Assembly: GCA_947589545.1 (NCBI GenBank)
Contig: CANQBA010000014.1
Span: 1-64,000, forward strand
Direction of reading: 5' to 3'
Source of the DNA: an uncultured Oscillospiraceae bacterium
GTDB lineage: Bacteria > Bacillota > Clostridia > Oscillospirales > Oscillospiraceae
Length of the DNA stretch: 64,000 bases
Position numbers and translations under genes: made by a program. The notes below the pieces were generated by a model. That model was given only the letters and a program-made list of their open reading frames with translations, had not been told where the DNA came from and ran no database searches. Of this stretch, positions 1-7,995 are shown in pieces; positions within the stretch are counted from its first letter, which is position 1, and every line of letters starts with the position of its first letter.

Positions 1-328
1 GACATACAGCAGAACCAACACCGGAGCTTCTACGCTCTCTACATACATAGAAGTTGTTGATAAAGCCCTTGTTGCGTCCCTCATTATACGAATAGGTGAT
101 CAATCCAACGCAAGCTTCATTTTCTACGATCCGCATAATAAAATACGGATCATGTTCTCGAAGCGTCTGCCCGATCATTTCCGCGTTCAGTTCATCATTG
201 TGAAGATCGTCGATCTCCTCTTGATATTCTTCTGCGCCGCACACTTCGCTCAGATATGTACTGAACAAATCATAGAAATCATCCCATTCGTCTTTTTTCT
301 GTAGATCAAATCGTATCAGTTTGATCAT
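1..328 (-). CDS. GNAT-family N-acetyltransferase (C-terminus beyond the window)
   Basis: Reading leftward from an ATG at 328 the frame is open to the window edge and gives about 109 residues, beginning MIKLIRFDLQKKDEW. The first half is acidic and helical. A strand stretch IMRIVENEACVGLITYSYNEG leads into NNFYVCRERRSSGVGSA, which matches the acetyl-CoA-binding motif A of GNAT enzymes (R-x-x-G-x-G). The remainder of the fold lies outside the window, so the substrate cannot be guessed. Base composition is clearly lower in GC than the downstream pectin genes. It is transcribed in the same direction as the YhaM-like gene but 225 bases separate them. Confidence 0.75.
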   Translation of the reverse strand, partial: MIKLIRFDLQKKDEWDDFYDLFSTYLSEVCGAEEYQEEIDDLHNDELNAEMIGQTLREHDPYFIMRIVENEACVGLITYSYNEGRNKGFINNFYVCRERRSSGVGSAVC

Positions 329-553
329 AGCCTATGCCAACTCCATCTCTAATTTATGCCGGATCCGGTCGATCACCCGGCATACAATTTACACCGCAAG
401 CAAAAAATACACCGCAAAGGCGCACTTTTTAATTATCCATCGGCTTTGTATTAAACTCCGCAAGATGATATCTGTGTTTTTTCCAATTTTGACACAAACA
501 AATAAAAACCGCCGTTTCGCCGCTGGCTGCCAACGCCTCTCAGAGCTGCCCCG
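329..553. other. Intergenic region with an inverted repeat
   Basis: AT-rich spacer between the YhaM-like gene and the acetyltransferase. It holds an inverted repeat, ATGCCGG at 356-362 and CCGGCAT at 377-383, which would form a hairpin in the leader of the acetyltransferase messenger. A 79-codon rightward frame here has no ribosome site and no family resemblance, and I do not call it a gene. Confidence 0.4.
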
Positions 554-1501
554 TCACTGATGCTTATAGATCCTCTTCTCCAAGGCGAAGATCCTGCCGG
601 AGAACTGGCCGGGCTCCACATTTTCCAGATTCTCCTTGTAGATCTCCATCCGGCTGTCGATCTTATCGAGGAGGCTCAATAGCTCCGCCTCGGCGCACAT
701 AGGCCGCACCGCCGCGCCGAATTCCGGCTCCCCGTGGTGGCTCAGGAGCATGTGCTGGAGCAGCAGCCCCTTCTCCTCCGGGATCCCCAGCCCCCGGGCC
801 GCGTCGGAAACCTCCTGGGCGCCCATGACCAGGTGTCCCAGCAGCTGTCCCGGCGTGGAATACTCGGTGACAAGCCCCAGCTCGGAGTATTCAAACTCCC
901 ACTCCTTGCCCAGATCGTGCAGGCACGTCCCGGCCAGCAGGAGACTGCGGTCAACGGTCCCCTTGTAGAGCTTCGCCAAAAAATCCGCCTGCCGCATCAT
1001 GTTCAGGGTGTGCATCAAAAGCCCGTTCAAAAAGCTGTGATGGACGCTCTTGGCCGCCGGCATACGCCGAAGCGTCTCCCCGTGCCGCTCCAACAGCGCC
1101 TCGGTCACGTCCCGGTAATCCTGATCCTCGATGGAGGCCACCAGCTCCAGCAGCTCCTGATACCCCGCCTCGGCGTCGATGGGCGCCACAGGGACAAGGG
1201 TGCGCAGCTCGTATTCGTCGTTTTCATCCGCCAGCCGGATCCGCTCAACAGTGGCCTGCAAGGAACCCCGGTACTCGGAGACCGTGCCCCGAAGCTTGAC
1301 CACCTTCCCCTCCTCCTTGGGGCCCAGCGGGCCGGGGTAGTCCCACACCTTAGCGTCCATATCGCCGGTGCAGTCGGAGATGGTGGCATTCAGATAGGGC
1401 TTTCCGTTGTTGGAAAGCTTGTTCTGTGCCGTTTTCAGGATATAAAACCCCTCAAACTCGTCCCCCACAGCCATATTGATGATCCTGATATCCCTGCGCA
1501 T
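554..1501 (-). CDS. yhaM: YhaM-like 3'-5' exoribonuclease (OB fold + HD domain)
   Basis: 315 residues, the usual YhaM length. The N-terminal third (about 10-100) is an OB-fold nucleic-acid-binding domain (GDEFEGFYILKTAQNKLSNN, then SDCTGDMDAKVWD). The rest is an HD phosphohydrolase domain with H-H, HD (TCLHDLGKEWEFEY) and HH (LLSHHGEPEFG) metal-binding elements. YhaM proteins degrade RNA or single-stranded DNA 3'-5' in Firmicutes; that function comes from the family. The start at 1501 follows AAGGAGAAAAGCGT. It is a monocistronic leftward unit with its own promoter at 1546-1574, directly after the terminator of the pectin operon. Confidence 0.85.
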   Translation of the reverse strand: MRRDIRIINMAVGDEFEGFYILKTAQNKLSNNGKPYLNATISDCTGDMDAKVWDYPGPLGPKEEGKVVKLRGTVSEYRGSLQATVERIRLADENDEYELRTLVPVAPIDAEAGYQELLELVASIEDQDYRDVTEALLERHGETLRRMPAAKSVHHSFLNGLLMHTLNMMRQADFLAKLYKGTVDRSLLLAGTCLHDLGKEWEFEYSELGLVTEYSTPGQLLGHLVMGAQEVSDAARGLGIPEEKGLLLQHMLLSHHGEPEFGAAVRPMCAEAELLSLLDKIDSRMEIYKENLENVEPGQFSGRIFALEKRIYKHQ

Positions 1502-1545
1502 ACGCTTTTCTCCTTGTCCAAAAAATACTCCGTGACAACCACCCT

Positions 1546-1574
1546 ATTATAACGCCCCACCGCCGTTTTTTCAA
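1546..1574 (-). promoter_or_regulatory. Sigma-A-type promoter for the YhaM-like gene
   Basis: On the minus strand: -35 TTGAAA (1569-1574), 17-base spacer, -10 TATAAT (1546-1551). It lies about 45 bases upstream of the start codon at 1501 and just past the upstream operon's terminator. Confidence 0.75.
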
Positions 1575-1576
1575 CA

Positions 1577-1611
1577 TAAAAAACAGGAACGTCGTGTAAA
1601 CGTTCCTGTTT
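1577..1611 (-). terminator. Rho-independent terminator of the pectin operon
   Basis: Inverted repeat AAACAGGAACG / CGTTCCTGTTT with a 9-base loop, followed on the minus strand by a run of Ts. It sits 17 bases beyond the stop codon of the last ABC ATPase gene. Confidence 0.85.
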
Positions 1612-1627
1612 CATGTTTTGTCGGGTT

Positions 1628-2707
1628 TTATTTTATGACCATCTCCGTCACGCCGTCAAAGACGTAGACCTCCTTCAGCGGAATGGAGAAGTCGATGGCG
1701 GAATCCACGGCGGGGGTGTCGTGGGGATCCACCTTCAGAATGGCCTTGTCCTCGCCGGCGGTGATGTAGACGTTGGTGTTGTCGCCCAGCATCTCGGTCA
1801 GCTCCACGTCGGCGGTGACCACATAGGCGTCGTCCTTCCGGCCCAGCTCGATGGCCTCGGGGCGGAACCCGAACACGATCTCCTTGCCCTCGTACTTCTT
1901 GGCCTTGTCGCCCATCTTCCGGGTCAGATCCAGGGCGTTCTTGCCGAAGTTCAGCTTGCCGTTTTTAAGGACGCCCTTGATGAAGTTCATGGGCGGCTCG
2001 CCGATGAAACCGGCCACGAACACGTTCACCGGCTCATAGTACAGGTCATAGGGGGTGCCTACCTGCTGGATGTAGCCGTCCTTCATGACCACGATCCGGT
2101 CAGCCAGGGTCATGGCTTCGGTCTGGTCGTGGGTGACGTAGATGGTGGTGGCGCCGGTGTTTCGGTGGATCTGGGCGATCTCAGAACGCATGGTCACGCG
2201 CTGCTTGGCGTCCAGGTTGGAGAGCGGCTCGTCCATCAGGAACACGCCCACCTTGCGGATGATGGCGCGGCCGATGGCCACACGCTGCCGCTGGCCGCCG
2301 GAGAGCGCCCGGGGGAACCGGTCGAGATAATCGGTCAGGCCCAGAATGCGGGCGGTGTTCTTGACCTTCTCCTCGATCACGTCCTCGTCAACGCCCTGAA
2401 GCGTCAGGCCGAAAGCGATGTTGTCATAAACGGTCATCTGCGGATACAGCGCGTAGCTCTGGAAGACCATGGCGATCTCACGCTCACGGGGGCCCATCTC
2501 ATTGGCGCGCTTGCCGTTGATAAGGAACTCGCCGTTGGAGATATCCTCCAGACCCGCGATCATCCGCAGCGTCGTGGACTTTCCACAGCCGGAGGGGCCC
2601 ACGAAAACAATGAACTCGCCCTTTTCAATGGAGAGGTTGAAGTCGTGGACGGCGTGGAAGCCGTTGGGATAGATCTTGTTTATGTTAGTCAGGGTCAAGT
2701 ATGACAT
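1628..2707 (-). CDS. Sugar ABC transporter ATPase, MsmK/UgpC type (second copy, end of operon)
   Basis: 359 residues, typical of MalK/MsmK/UgpC ATPases. It has Walker A GPSGCGKST, signature LSGGQRQRVAIGRA, Walker B FLMDEPLSNLD, switch histidine YVTHDQTEA, and a C-terminal MalK-like regulatory/OB region (about 240-359). It energises carbohydrate import from the cytoplasmic face. It is the last gene of the leftward pectin operon and a paralogue of the ATPase at 5679-6749. MsmK/MsmX ATPases are known to serve several importers, so one copy may power transporters encoded elsewhere (inference). Confidence 0.9.
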   Translation of the reverse strand: MSYLTLTNINKIYPNGFHAVHDFNLSIEKGEFIVFVGPSGCGKSTTLRMIAGLEDISNGEFLINGKRANEMGPREREIAMVFQSYALYPQMTVYDNIAFGLTLQGVDEDVIEEKVKNTARILGLTDYLDRFPRALSGGQRQRVAIGRAIIRKVGVFLMDEPLSNLDAKQRVTMRSEIAQIHRNTGATTIYVTHDQTEAMTLADRIVVMKDGYIQQVGTPYDLYYEPVNVFVAGFIGEPPMNFIKGVLKNGKLNFGKNALDLTRKMGDKAKKYEGKEIVFGFRPEAIELGRKDDAYVVTADVELTEMLGDNTNVYITAGEDKAILKVDPHDTPAVDSAIDFSIPLKEVYVFDGVTEMVIK

Positions 2708-2758
2708 AGATTTGTCTCCTTACACTAAAATTTACCGCGGGGTCAGGAAACAATAAAG

Positions 2759-4333
2759 TTAGACTGAGCTTAAATCAAATCCTTCTGTCTCAACGCTCTC
2801 GCAGTTGCCGGTGATGAGCTTCTCCCCGTCCACGCCCTCAAGGCACACGTTTTTCAGCCGAACCTTTTTGACGTTGTCCAGATACAGCCCCAGGCGGCAC
2901 CTGGGTTGCGCGTGCTCCTGCATGGCGGGTCTTTCCGGCTTGGCGTCGGGAGCGAAGGTGATGCGGATATTCTCCAGCGTCACGCTCTCGATGGGCTTTT
3001 CCGTCAGCCCGTCTATGTAGCAGGCGGCCACCTCGGAGTCGGTGCAGTCCATATTGCGGAAGGTGAAGGAGCCCATTTGGGGCGTCCTGTCGTCCACAGG
3101 CAGCTTCTTCCGGCTCCAGACGTATTCGTCGTGGCAGTCCGGGTCACAGCAGTTGTACCACAGATTGATGACGATGGGCGTCAGCACCCTGTCCATCTTG
3201 ATGTTGTCAAAGAGGACGTTGGTGATCACGCTGTCCTTGCCGCGTCCCCGGCGGGACTTGATGCGAAGTCCCCTGTCAGTGGCGTGGAAGAGGCACTGGG
3301 TCACCGTCAGGTTGGTCACGCCGGCGGAGGCCTCGCTCCCCAGGGTGACCGCGCCGTGGCCGAACTCCATCAGGCAGTTGCGGATGGTATATCTGTCCGC
3401 CGGCGCCTTGTATTTGACGGCCATTTCCAGCTTTCCGGATTTGATGGCGATGCAGTCGTCACCGACCGAGAATTTACAGCCGATGATATTGACCGTGTCA
3501 CAGCTCTCCGGGTCGCACCCGTCTGTGTTGGGGCTGTCCTTGGGAGCGGTGACAAAACAGTCCAAAACGGAGACATCCTTGGAGAAAAACGGGTGGAGAT
3601 TCCAGCTTGGCCCGTTTTTCACCGTGACCCCGTGGAGGGTAACGTTCTTACAGCGGTTCAGGAACACGACTCTGGGCCGTGCCGCGGGGAAATTGCGGAA
3701 ATCACGCCACCAGTCCCCGTTCTGGCCGTTCCCGTCCACTGTGCCGGGCCCGACGATAGACACGTCCTCGCAAAACGCGCCCTGCAGCAGCGACTGGTAC
3801 GCGGGCCTCTCCAGGCCCTCGAAGGCCGCCAGCGGAACCTCTTTGCCCGTCACCGGATCCACAGCCAGCCCCGTCAAAATGGGGTACCGCTCACGCTCCG
3901 GGGAACCCAGGAGCACAGCGCCGGCGCAAAGCTCGATGGTGATGTGGCTTCTCAGGGACAGCGGCAGGCTCAGATACGTCCCTTCCGGGAAGATCAGCCG
4001 CCCACCGTCGGGGACGGCGTTGATGGCCGCCTGCAGGGACGGGGTGTCGTCGTGGACGCCGTCGCCCACCGCGCCGAAATCCCGGACGCTGAGGGCGCAG
4101 GTCTCCCCCGCCGTGCGAAGCTCCAGCTCTTCCGTCCTCCCGGAGGCGAAGCGAACCTCGATCCGGCAGGCGGTGTCGGGCTTCAGGCCATAGAGGGAAA
4201 ATACATTGGTGTCGGCGGACAGCCGCTCCTCACCGTCAACGAAAACCGTATAGCTCTCGCTGGCGCGGTATGGGCTGGTGCCCCCGATCTCAAAGCAGGC
4301 GGAGGTACTGGAACGGTAAAGAATGTTGATCAT
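2759..4333 (-). CDS. GH28 polygalacturonase, intracellular
   Basis: 524 residues from the ATG at 4333, chosen because GAGGA lies 7 bases upstream; a TTG two codons earlier is too close to it. Residues 1-80 form an Ig/FN3-like domain. The GH28 beta-helix starts at DFGAVGDGVHDDTPSLQAAI. All GH28 active-site motifs are present: NTDG (about 269), GDDCIAIKSG (about 291), GHG (about 325) and RIKS (about 357). It hydrolyses alpha-1,4-galacturonosyl bonds. No signal peptide is visible, so it should act in the cytoplasm on imported oligogalacturonides. It lies between a membrane-protein gene and the final ATPase of the transport operon. Confidence 0.92.
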   Translation of the reverse strand: MINILYRSSTSACFEIGGTSPYRASESYTVFVDGEERLSADTNVFSLYGLKPDTACRIEVRFASGRTEELELRTAGETCALSVRDFGAVGDGVHDDTPSLQAAINAVPDGGRLIFPEGTYLSLPLSLRSHITIELCAGAVLLGSPERERYPILTGLAVDPVTGKEVPLAAFEGLERPAYQSLLQGAFCEDVSIVGPGTVDGNGQNGDWWRDFRNFPAARPRVVFLNRCKNVTLHGVTVKNGPSWNLHPFFSKDVSVLDCFVTAPKDSPNTDGCDPESCDTVNIIGCKFSVGDDCIAIKSGKLEMAVKYKAPADRYTIRNCLMEFGHGAVTLGSEASAGVTNLTVTQCLFHATDRGLRIKSRRGRGKDSVITNVLFDNIKMDRVLTPIVINLWYNCCDPDCHDEYVWSRKKLPVDDRTPQMGSFTFRNMDCTDSEVAACYIDGLTEKPIESVTLENIRITFAPDAKPERPAMQEHAQPRCRLGLYLDNVKKVRLKNVCLEGVDGEKLITGNCESVETEGFDLSSV

Positions 4334-4343
4334 ACGCAATTCC

Positions 4344-4979
4344 TCATTTGCCGGACTTTTTCGCGTCCGTCACTGCTCGTTTTACGGCGTTTTTGATGGA
4401 CACAAAGGCCAGATCCCACCCCAGCCAGAACAGTCCGAACAGGATGGGCTCAACGGCCAGCGGCAGGGTGTCGGTCAGGTTCCCGATCCTGATGATCGCA
4501 AGGTTGATAACGGTGTAGGTCATATACACGAAGAACATCAAAGCGATGGCATAGAGGATATTCAGCGGGAAGGTCACATAGGATTTGCGCTTGGAGCACA
4601 TGATCCACCTGTCCGCCGCGCCGGGGATCTTCTCAAAGAAGCGCAAAGCGTTGTTGGTGAGAATGTCCGTCACCATCCCCATGGCGATGGCTGTGACAGC
4701 CATCAGATCCAGACTGTTCTGGAGATAGTTGCCCAGCCCCCACATGAAGAAGAAGCAGCCGGCGGCGGGGAACCACCATTTGATGAAGCAGAAGATCACC
4801 CACTCCGCGATCTTGAGCTTCGGCCCGGAACGGTATTTCCGAAGCTCCGCGTCGGAGACAAGGGGCGAGTTTTCCGGGCTGGCGGAGACCAGGTCGTCCA
4901 CAGCCTTCGTCTTCAGCTTATAATAATCCGCCTGCTTGAATTCCTCCTGCCCGTTATTTTGCCTGTTTTTTTTGCTCAT
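4344..4979 (-). CDS. Membrane protein of unknown function in the pectin operon
   Basis: 211 residues from the ATG at 4979 (MSKKNRQNNGQEEF), preceded by AGAGGAACATCA; an earlier in-frame start lacks a ribosome site. A hydrophilic N-terminus of about 70 residues is followed by about four hydrophobic segments (IAEWVIFCFIKWWFPAAG; SLDLMAVTAIAMGMVTDIL; PLNILYAIALMFFVYMTY; AVEPILFGLFWLGWDLAF). I do not recognise the family. It is 10 bases upstream of the polygalacturonase gene and clearly co-transcribed, so a role in oligogalacturonide uptake or its regulation is plausible but inferred from position only. Confidence 0.7.
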   Translation of the reverse strand: MSKKNRQNNGQEEFKQADYYKLKTKAVDDLVSASPENSPLVSDAELRKYRSGPKLKIAEWVIFCFIKWWFPAAGCFFFMWGLGNYLQNSLDLMAVTAIAMGMVTDILTNNALRFFEKIPGAADRWIMCSKRKSYVTFPLNILYAIALMFFVYMTYTVINLAIIRIGNLTDTLPLAVEPILFGLFWLGWDLAFVSIKNAVKRAVTDAKKSGK

Positions 4980-5055
4980 TGATGTTCCTCTTTGCCGATT
5001 GGGAGGCTCGAGCGCCGGGCCTCCCAATCGATCAGGGCGCGCGGCCCTTCAGTTC

Positions 5056-5679
5056 TCATTCCGCGGAGATGTCGATGGCGCCTATCTCGCCGTTGCCTTC
5101 CACAGCCACGTTGGTGTTGATCATGCGCAGGAGCTTCTTAAAGACCGGCAGAAGCGCGGTCAGGACGACGCCCACGCACAGAAGGATGATGTGCTGACGC
5201 AGATAGTAGTCGGCGTACGCGATGAAGTCGGTCTTGGGATCGTAAGGATCGATAGTCCCGTTGGCGGCCGACACCATGGCGGCAATCTGCCGGATGTAGT
5301 ACACATCGCAGAAGATGATGAGCGCTACCATCGCCAGCATCAGGCACAGCATGGGAACGTTGGTCTTTTTACGGTAAGGGAAGGCGTTCAGGAAGCACAG
5401 CAGCGACAGCATGGAAAACAGCATGGTCGCAAAGCCGGCCAGGCCCATGTTGGGGCCGCCCAGAAGCGCCGTGGTGTTGGAGATATCCGTCAGGTTAAAG
5501 GAGTAGACAATGAAGGCCGCCAGGAAAAGCGCCAGAGGGATATAGCTGGGACGGCGTTTAAGCATGACGATGAACTTACGGCAGATCTCCTTCAGCCCAT
5601 GTCCCACCTTCTGGCAGAATCCCTTAAAGCCCTTGCCTGTTTTCTTCACCTCAGGGGTCTTTGCTTTCTTATCAGCCAT
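5056..5679 (-). CDS. Membrane protein of unknown function in the pectin operon
   Basis: 207 residues from the ATG at 5679, which overlaps the stop of the upstream ATPase gene (TGATG), an arrangement typical of translational coupling. A basic N-terminus (KKAKTPEVKKTGKGFKGF) precedes about four TM segments (SYIPLALFLAAFIVYSF; GLAGFATMLFSMLSLLCFL; VPMLCLMLAMVALIIFC; HIILLCVGVVLTALLPVF). The family was not recognised. Coupling to the ATPase suggests a membrane subunit or accessory of the importer (inference). Confidence 0.7.
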   Translation of the reverse strand: MADKKAKTPEVKKTGKGFKGFCQKVGHGLKEICRKFIVMLKRRPSYIPLALFLAAFIVYSFNLTDISNTTALLGGPNMGLAGFATMLFSMLSLLCFLNAFPYRKKTNVPMLCLMLAMVALIIFCDVYYIRQIAAMVSAANGTIDPYDPKTDFIAYADYYLRQHIILLCVGVVLTALLPVFKKLLRMINTNVAVEGNGEIGAIDISAE

Positions 5680-6749
5680 CACTTATCCCCCCTTATCGCG
5701 TTGGTAGTCTCCTTGTCGAAGAAGTGCTTTCTGAGGATGCCGAAGGAGGCGGTGTCGCCCACCTTGTAATTCTTCCAGCCCTTCAGCTTGGCGGTGACCT
5801 TGACGCCGCCCTCGCCGGTGCCGTACACCAGTGTGTTCATGCCCAGATTCTCGTTGTTGGTGACGGAGACCTTGAAGCCCTCACCCTCAGTGAAGTTCTC
5901 CGGGCGGACGCCCAGGGTAATCTCCTTGCCCTCATAGCCGGCAAGGGTCTTCTTCTCCTCGGGCGTGAGCGCGACCTTGATGCCGTTGCCCTGAAGCTCG
6001 TTCCCCACCACCTTCACGTCGTAGAAGTTCATGGGAGGAAGCCCGATGAAGCTTGCCACGAACACGTTGTCGGGGGAATCATAAAGCTCCAGAGGCGTAC
6101 CCACCTGCTGGACATGGCCCATGGACATGCACACGATGCGGTCAGCCAGGGTCAAAGCCTCGGTCTGGTCGTGGGTGACGTAGAGCATGGTGGCCTGCAG
6201 TCTCTTGTGGAGGAGCAGGATCTCGCGGCGGGTGGCGCCGCGCAGCTTGGCGTCCAGGTTGGAGAGCGGCTCGTCGAACAGGAATACCTTGGGGTTCCGG
6301 ACGATGGAGCGGCCCATAGCCACGCGCTGGCGCTGTCCGCCGGACAGCTGGGCGGGCTTTTTGTTCAGCTGGCTGGTAAGGCCCAGGATCTCGGCCGCCG
6401 CCAGCACCTTCTTGTGGATGACGTTGGGGTTCTCCTTGCGGAGCGTCAGGGAGAAGGCCATGTTTTCATAGATGGTCATATGCCCGTAAAGGGCGTAGTT
6501 CTGGAACACCATGGCCATATCGCGATCCTTGGCGGGGGTCTGGGTAATGTCCTTCCCATCCAGCAGCAGGTGGCCGTTGGAGATATCCTCCAGGCCGGCG
6601 ACCATCCGCAGGGTGGTGGACTTTCCGCAGCCGGAGGGGCCAACGAGAACGATGAGCTCCCCGTCCTTGACATCCAGGTTGAAGTCGAAGACCGCCTGAA
6701 CATTATTGTCGTATATCTTGTCGATATGCTGTAAACTCAATTCAGCCAT
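5679..6749 (-). CDS. Sugar ABC transporter ATPase, MsmK/UgpC type (first copy)
   Basis: 356 residues with Walker A GPSGCGKST, LSGGQRQRVAMGRS, FLFDEPLSNLDAKL and YVTHDQTEA, followed by the C-terminal regulatory domain. It is the ATPase embedded among the membrane-protein genes of the pectin importer and therefore its most likely dedicated motor. The start ATG at 6749 follows AAGGGGG. It is related to, but clearly divergent from, the ATPase at 1628-2707. Confidence 0.9.
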   Translation of the reverse strand: MAELSLQHIDKIYDNNVQAVFDFNLDVKDGELIVLVGPSGCGKSTTLRMVAGLEDISNGHLLLDGKDITQTPAKDRDMAMVFQNYALYGHMTIYENMAFSLTLRKENPNVIHKKVLAAAEILGLTSQLNKKPAQLSGGQRQRVAMGRSIVRNPKVFLFDEPLSNLDAKLRGATRREILLLHKRLQATMLYVTHDQTEALTLADRIVCMSMGHVQQVGTPLELYDSPDNVFVASFIGLPPMNFYDVKVVGNELQGNGIKVALTPEEKKTLAGYEGKEITLGVRPENFTEGEGFKVSVTNNENLGMNTLVYGTGEGGVKVTAKLKGWKNYKVGDTASFGILRKHFFDKETTNAIRGDK

Positions 6750-6761
6750 GCCTTCGCCCCC

Positions 6762-7265
6762 TTACGCTTTTTCCCCGAGGGACTTGACGTGCGCCTCGAG
6801 AGCGGTGCATCTGGTATAATTCAGCACCGCGGAGTAGATCAGCGCCGCGGCGGAGACGCCCAGATAGATGACCGCCTTGGTGTACGTCCAGTTATCCATA
6901 ACGACCTTGGTCACTTCCTCCACCACCACGGTGGCGTTGTGGGCCCGGGTGGGCATCACGAAGATCCTGACGATCTGCATGAGCCCCACCACCAGCAGAA
7001 CATAGGAATAGTTCTTGTGGTAATGCTTCACGGACTCGGAGGACATGAAGACGATCAGCATGAAGACCAGGTTGTAGATGATGGACGCGCCGATCTGGAT
7101 GTTGTAATAATAGTTTGCCACGTCCTGCCTGTACAGGAGAACGAAGTAGAAGACATTGAAAAGCAGCGCCAGATAGCACAGGTTCGAACAGGCGGAGTTC
7201 TTAACGAACCTCATTCTGTCCCGCTCAATAAGGCGATCCTCAGCCGTTTTGACGTTTTTGCTCAT
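6762..7265 (-). CDS. Membrane protein of unknown function in the pectin operon
   Basis: 167 residues. A charged N-terminus (MSKNVKTAEDRLIERDRMRF) is followed by about four hydrophobic segments (NLCYLALLFNVFYFVLLY; ASIIYNLVFMLIVFMSS; SYVLLVVGLMQIVRIFVM; AVIYLGVSAAALIYSAVL). Its ATG overlaps the stop of the upstream membrane-protein gene by four bases (ATGA). The family was not recognised. The shared architecture (polar tail plus four helices) suggests that this and the neighbouring small membrane proteins may form a hetero-oligomer (inference). Confidence 0.7.
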   Translation of the reverse strand: MSKNVKTAEDRLIERDRMRFVKNSACSNLCYLALLFNVFYFVLLYRQDVANYYYNIQIGASIIYNLVFMLIVFMSSESVKHYHKNYSYVLLVVGLMQIVRIFVMPTRAHNATVVVEEVTKVVMDNWTYTKAVIYLGVSAAALIYSAVLNYTRCTALEAHVKSLGEKA

Positions 7266-7888
7266 GCCTTCACCTTCTTTCCCTCTTCCAGAAGCTTCTT
7301 CTCATCCTTCATCAGGATGATCTTCCAGACGCAGATGCCCACCATGACCACGGCGGCCAGGATCAGAAGCGCGGCGACCAGATAGTGAAGGTCGAACCAC
7401 AGTGTCGACTCGGTATATTTTGTCCCGTATGTCTCGGAATACTGGTGCAGGGCCTCGAAATCCAGCTTAAGGAACTCGGCCTTGTAGTACTCAAAGTACG
7501 GTTGGGTGTAGATCGGGATAAAGATACTGGCAGCAGTGACCAGCCCGATCGAGATGTAGTTGGAGATATAGTATCTTCTGCGGGTGCTTGTATTGGTCAC
7601 GAACAGCAGAACCACAAGGATCAGGTATACGATGCTGTATTTCAGCAGCACCTTGTTGAATTCCTGCATGTCGAAGTAGACGATGGAACCGGGTACGTTC
7701 CTTTCGGTAGCGGTGATGGTATATCCGTCCGGGGCGGTATCGTCCTCCAAAACTCTGATCCTCAGGGTACTGTACAGGGAATCATACAGATCCGTCATCA
7801 CGCCCAGTGCGTAGAGGAAGAGAATGACCGCGACTACAAGCACAAAGAAGCAAGCCAGCTTCTGAAGTTTCAGTTGCTTTTTGTACAT
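7262..7888 (-). CDS. Membrane protein of unknown function with an extracytoplasmic loop
   Basis: 208 residues. TM1 (KLACFFVLVVAVILFLYALG) is followed by an external segment of about 60 residues (DLYDSLYSTLRIRVLEDDTA to NVPGSIVYFDM), then three more hydrophobic segments and a C-terminal lysine-rich tail (MKDEKKLLEEGKKVKA). The start follows AAGAGGAGGTCGTC. It is the first gene after the binding-protein gene, 107 bases downstream of it with a strong hairpin between. Function unknown; membership of the importer operon is clear from spacing. Confidence 0.7.
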   Translation of the reverse strand: MYKKQLKLQKLACFFVLVVAVILFLYALGVMTDLYDSLYSTLRIRVLEDDTAPDGYTITATERNVPGSIVYFDMQEFNKVLLKYSIVYLILVVLLFVTNTSTRRRYYISNYISIGLVTAASIFIPIYTQPYFEYYKAEFLKLDFEALHQYSETYGTKYTESTLWFDLHYLVAALLILAAVVMVGICVWKIILMKDEKKLLEEGKKVKA

Positions 7889-7914
7889 GACGACCTCCTC
7901 TTGTGGAAACTCCC

Positions 7915-7942
7915 TTCCCTTCCGGCAAAAGCCGGAAGGGAA
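7915..7942 (-). repeat. Intercistronic 12-bp hairpin behind the binding-protein gene
   Basis: Perfect stem TTCCCTTCCGGC / GCCGGAAGGGAA with a four-base loop and no T-run. Such hairpins behind abundant binding-protein genes usually stabilise the upstream message and reduce downstream expression; that role is inferred here. Confidence 0.6.
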
Positions 7943-7995
7943 AGATGGATCCGTTAGAAATCAGCGGGAATTCGCCCGCTCAATGGGGTCTTTGC

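Noticed and set aside
321..560. 79-codon plus-strand frame
   Set aside because: No ribosome site, no family resemblance, and it overlaps the start of the acetyltransferase gene.
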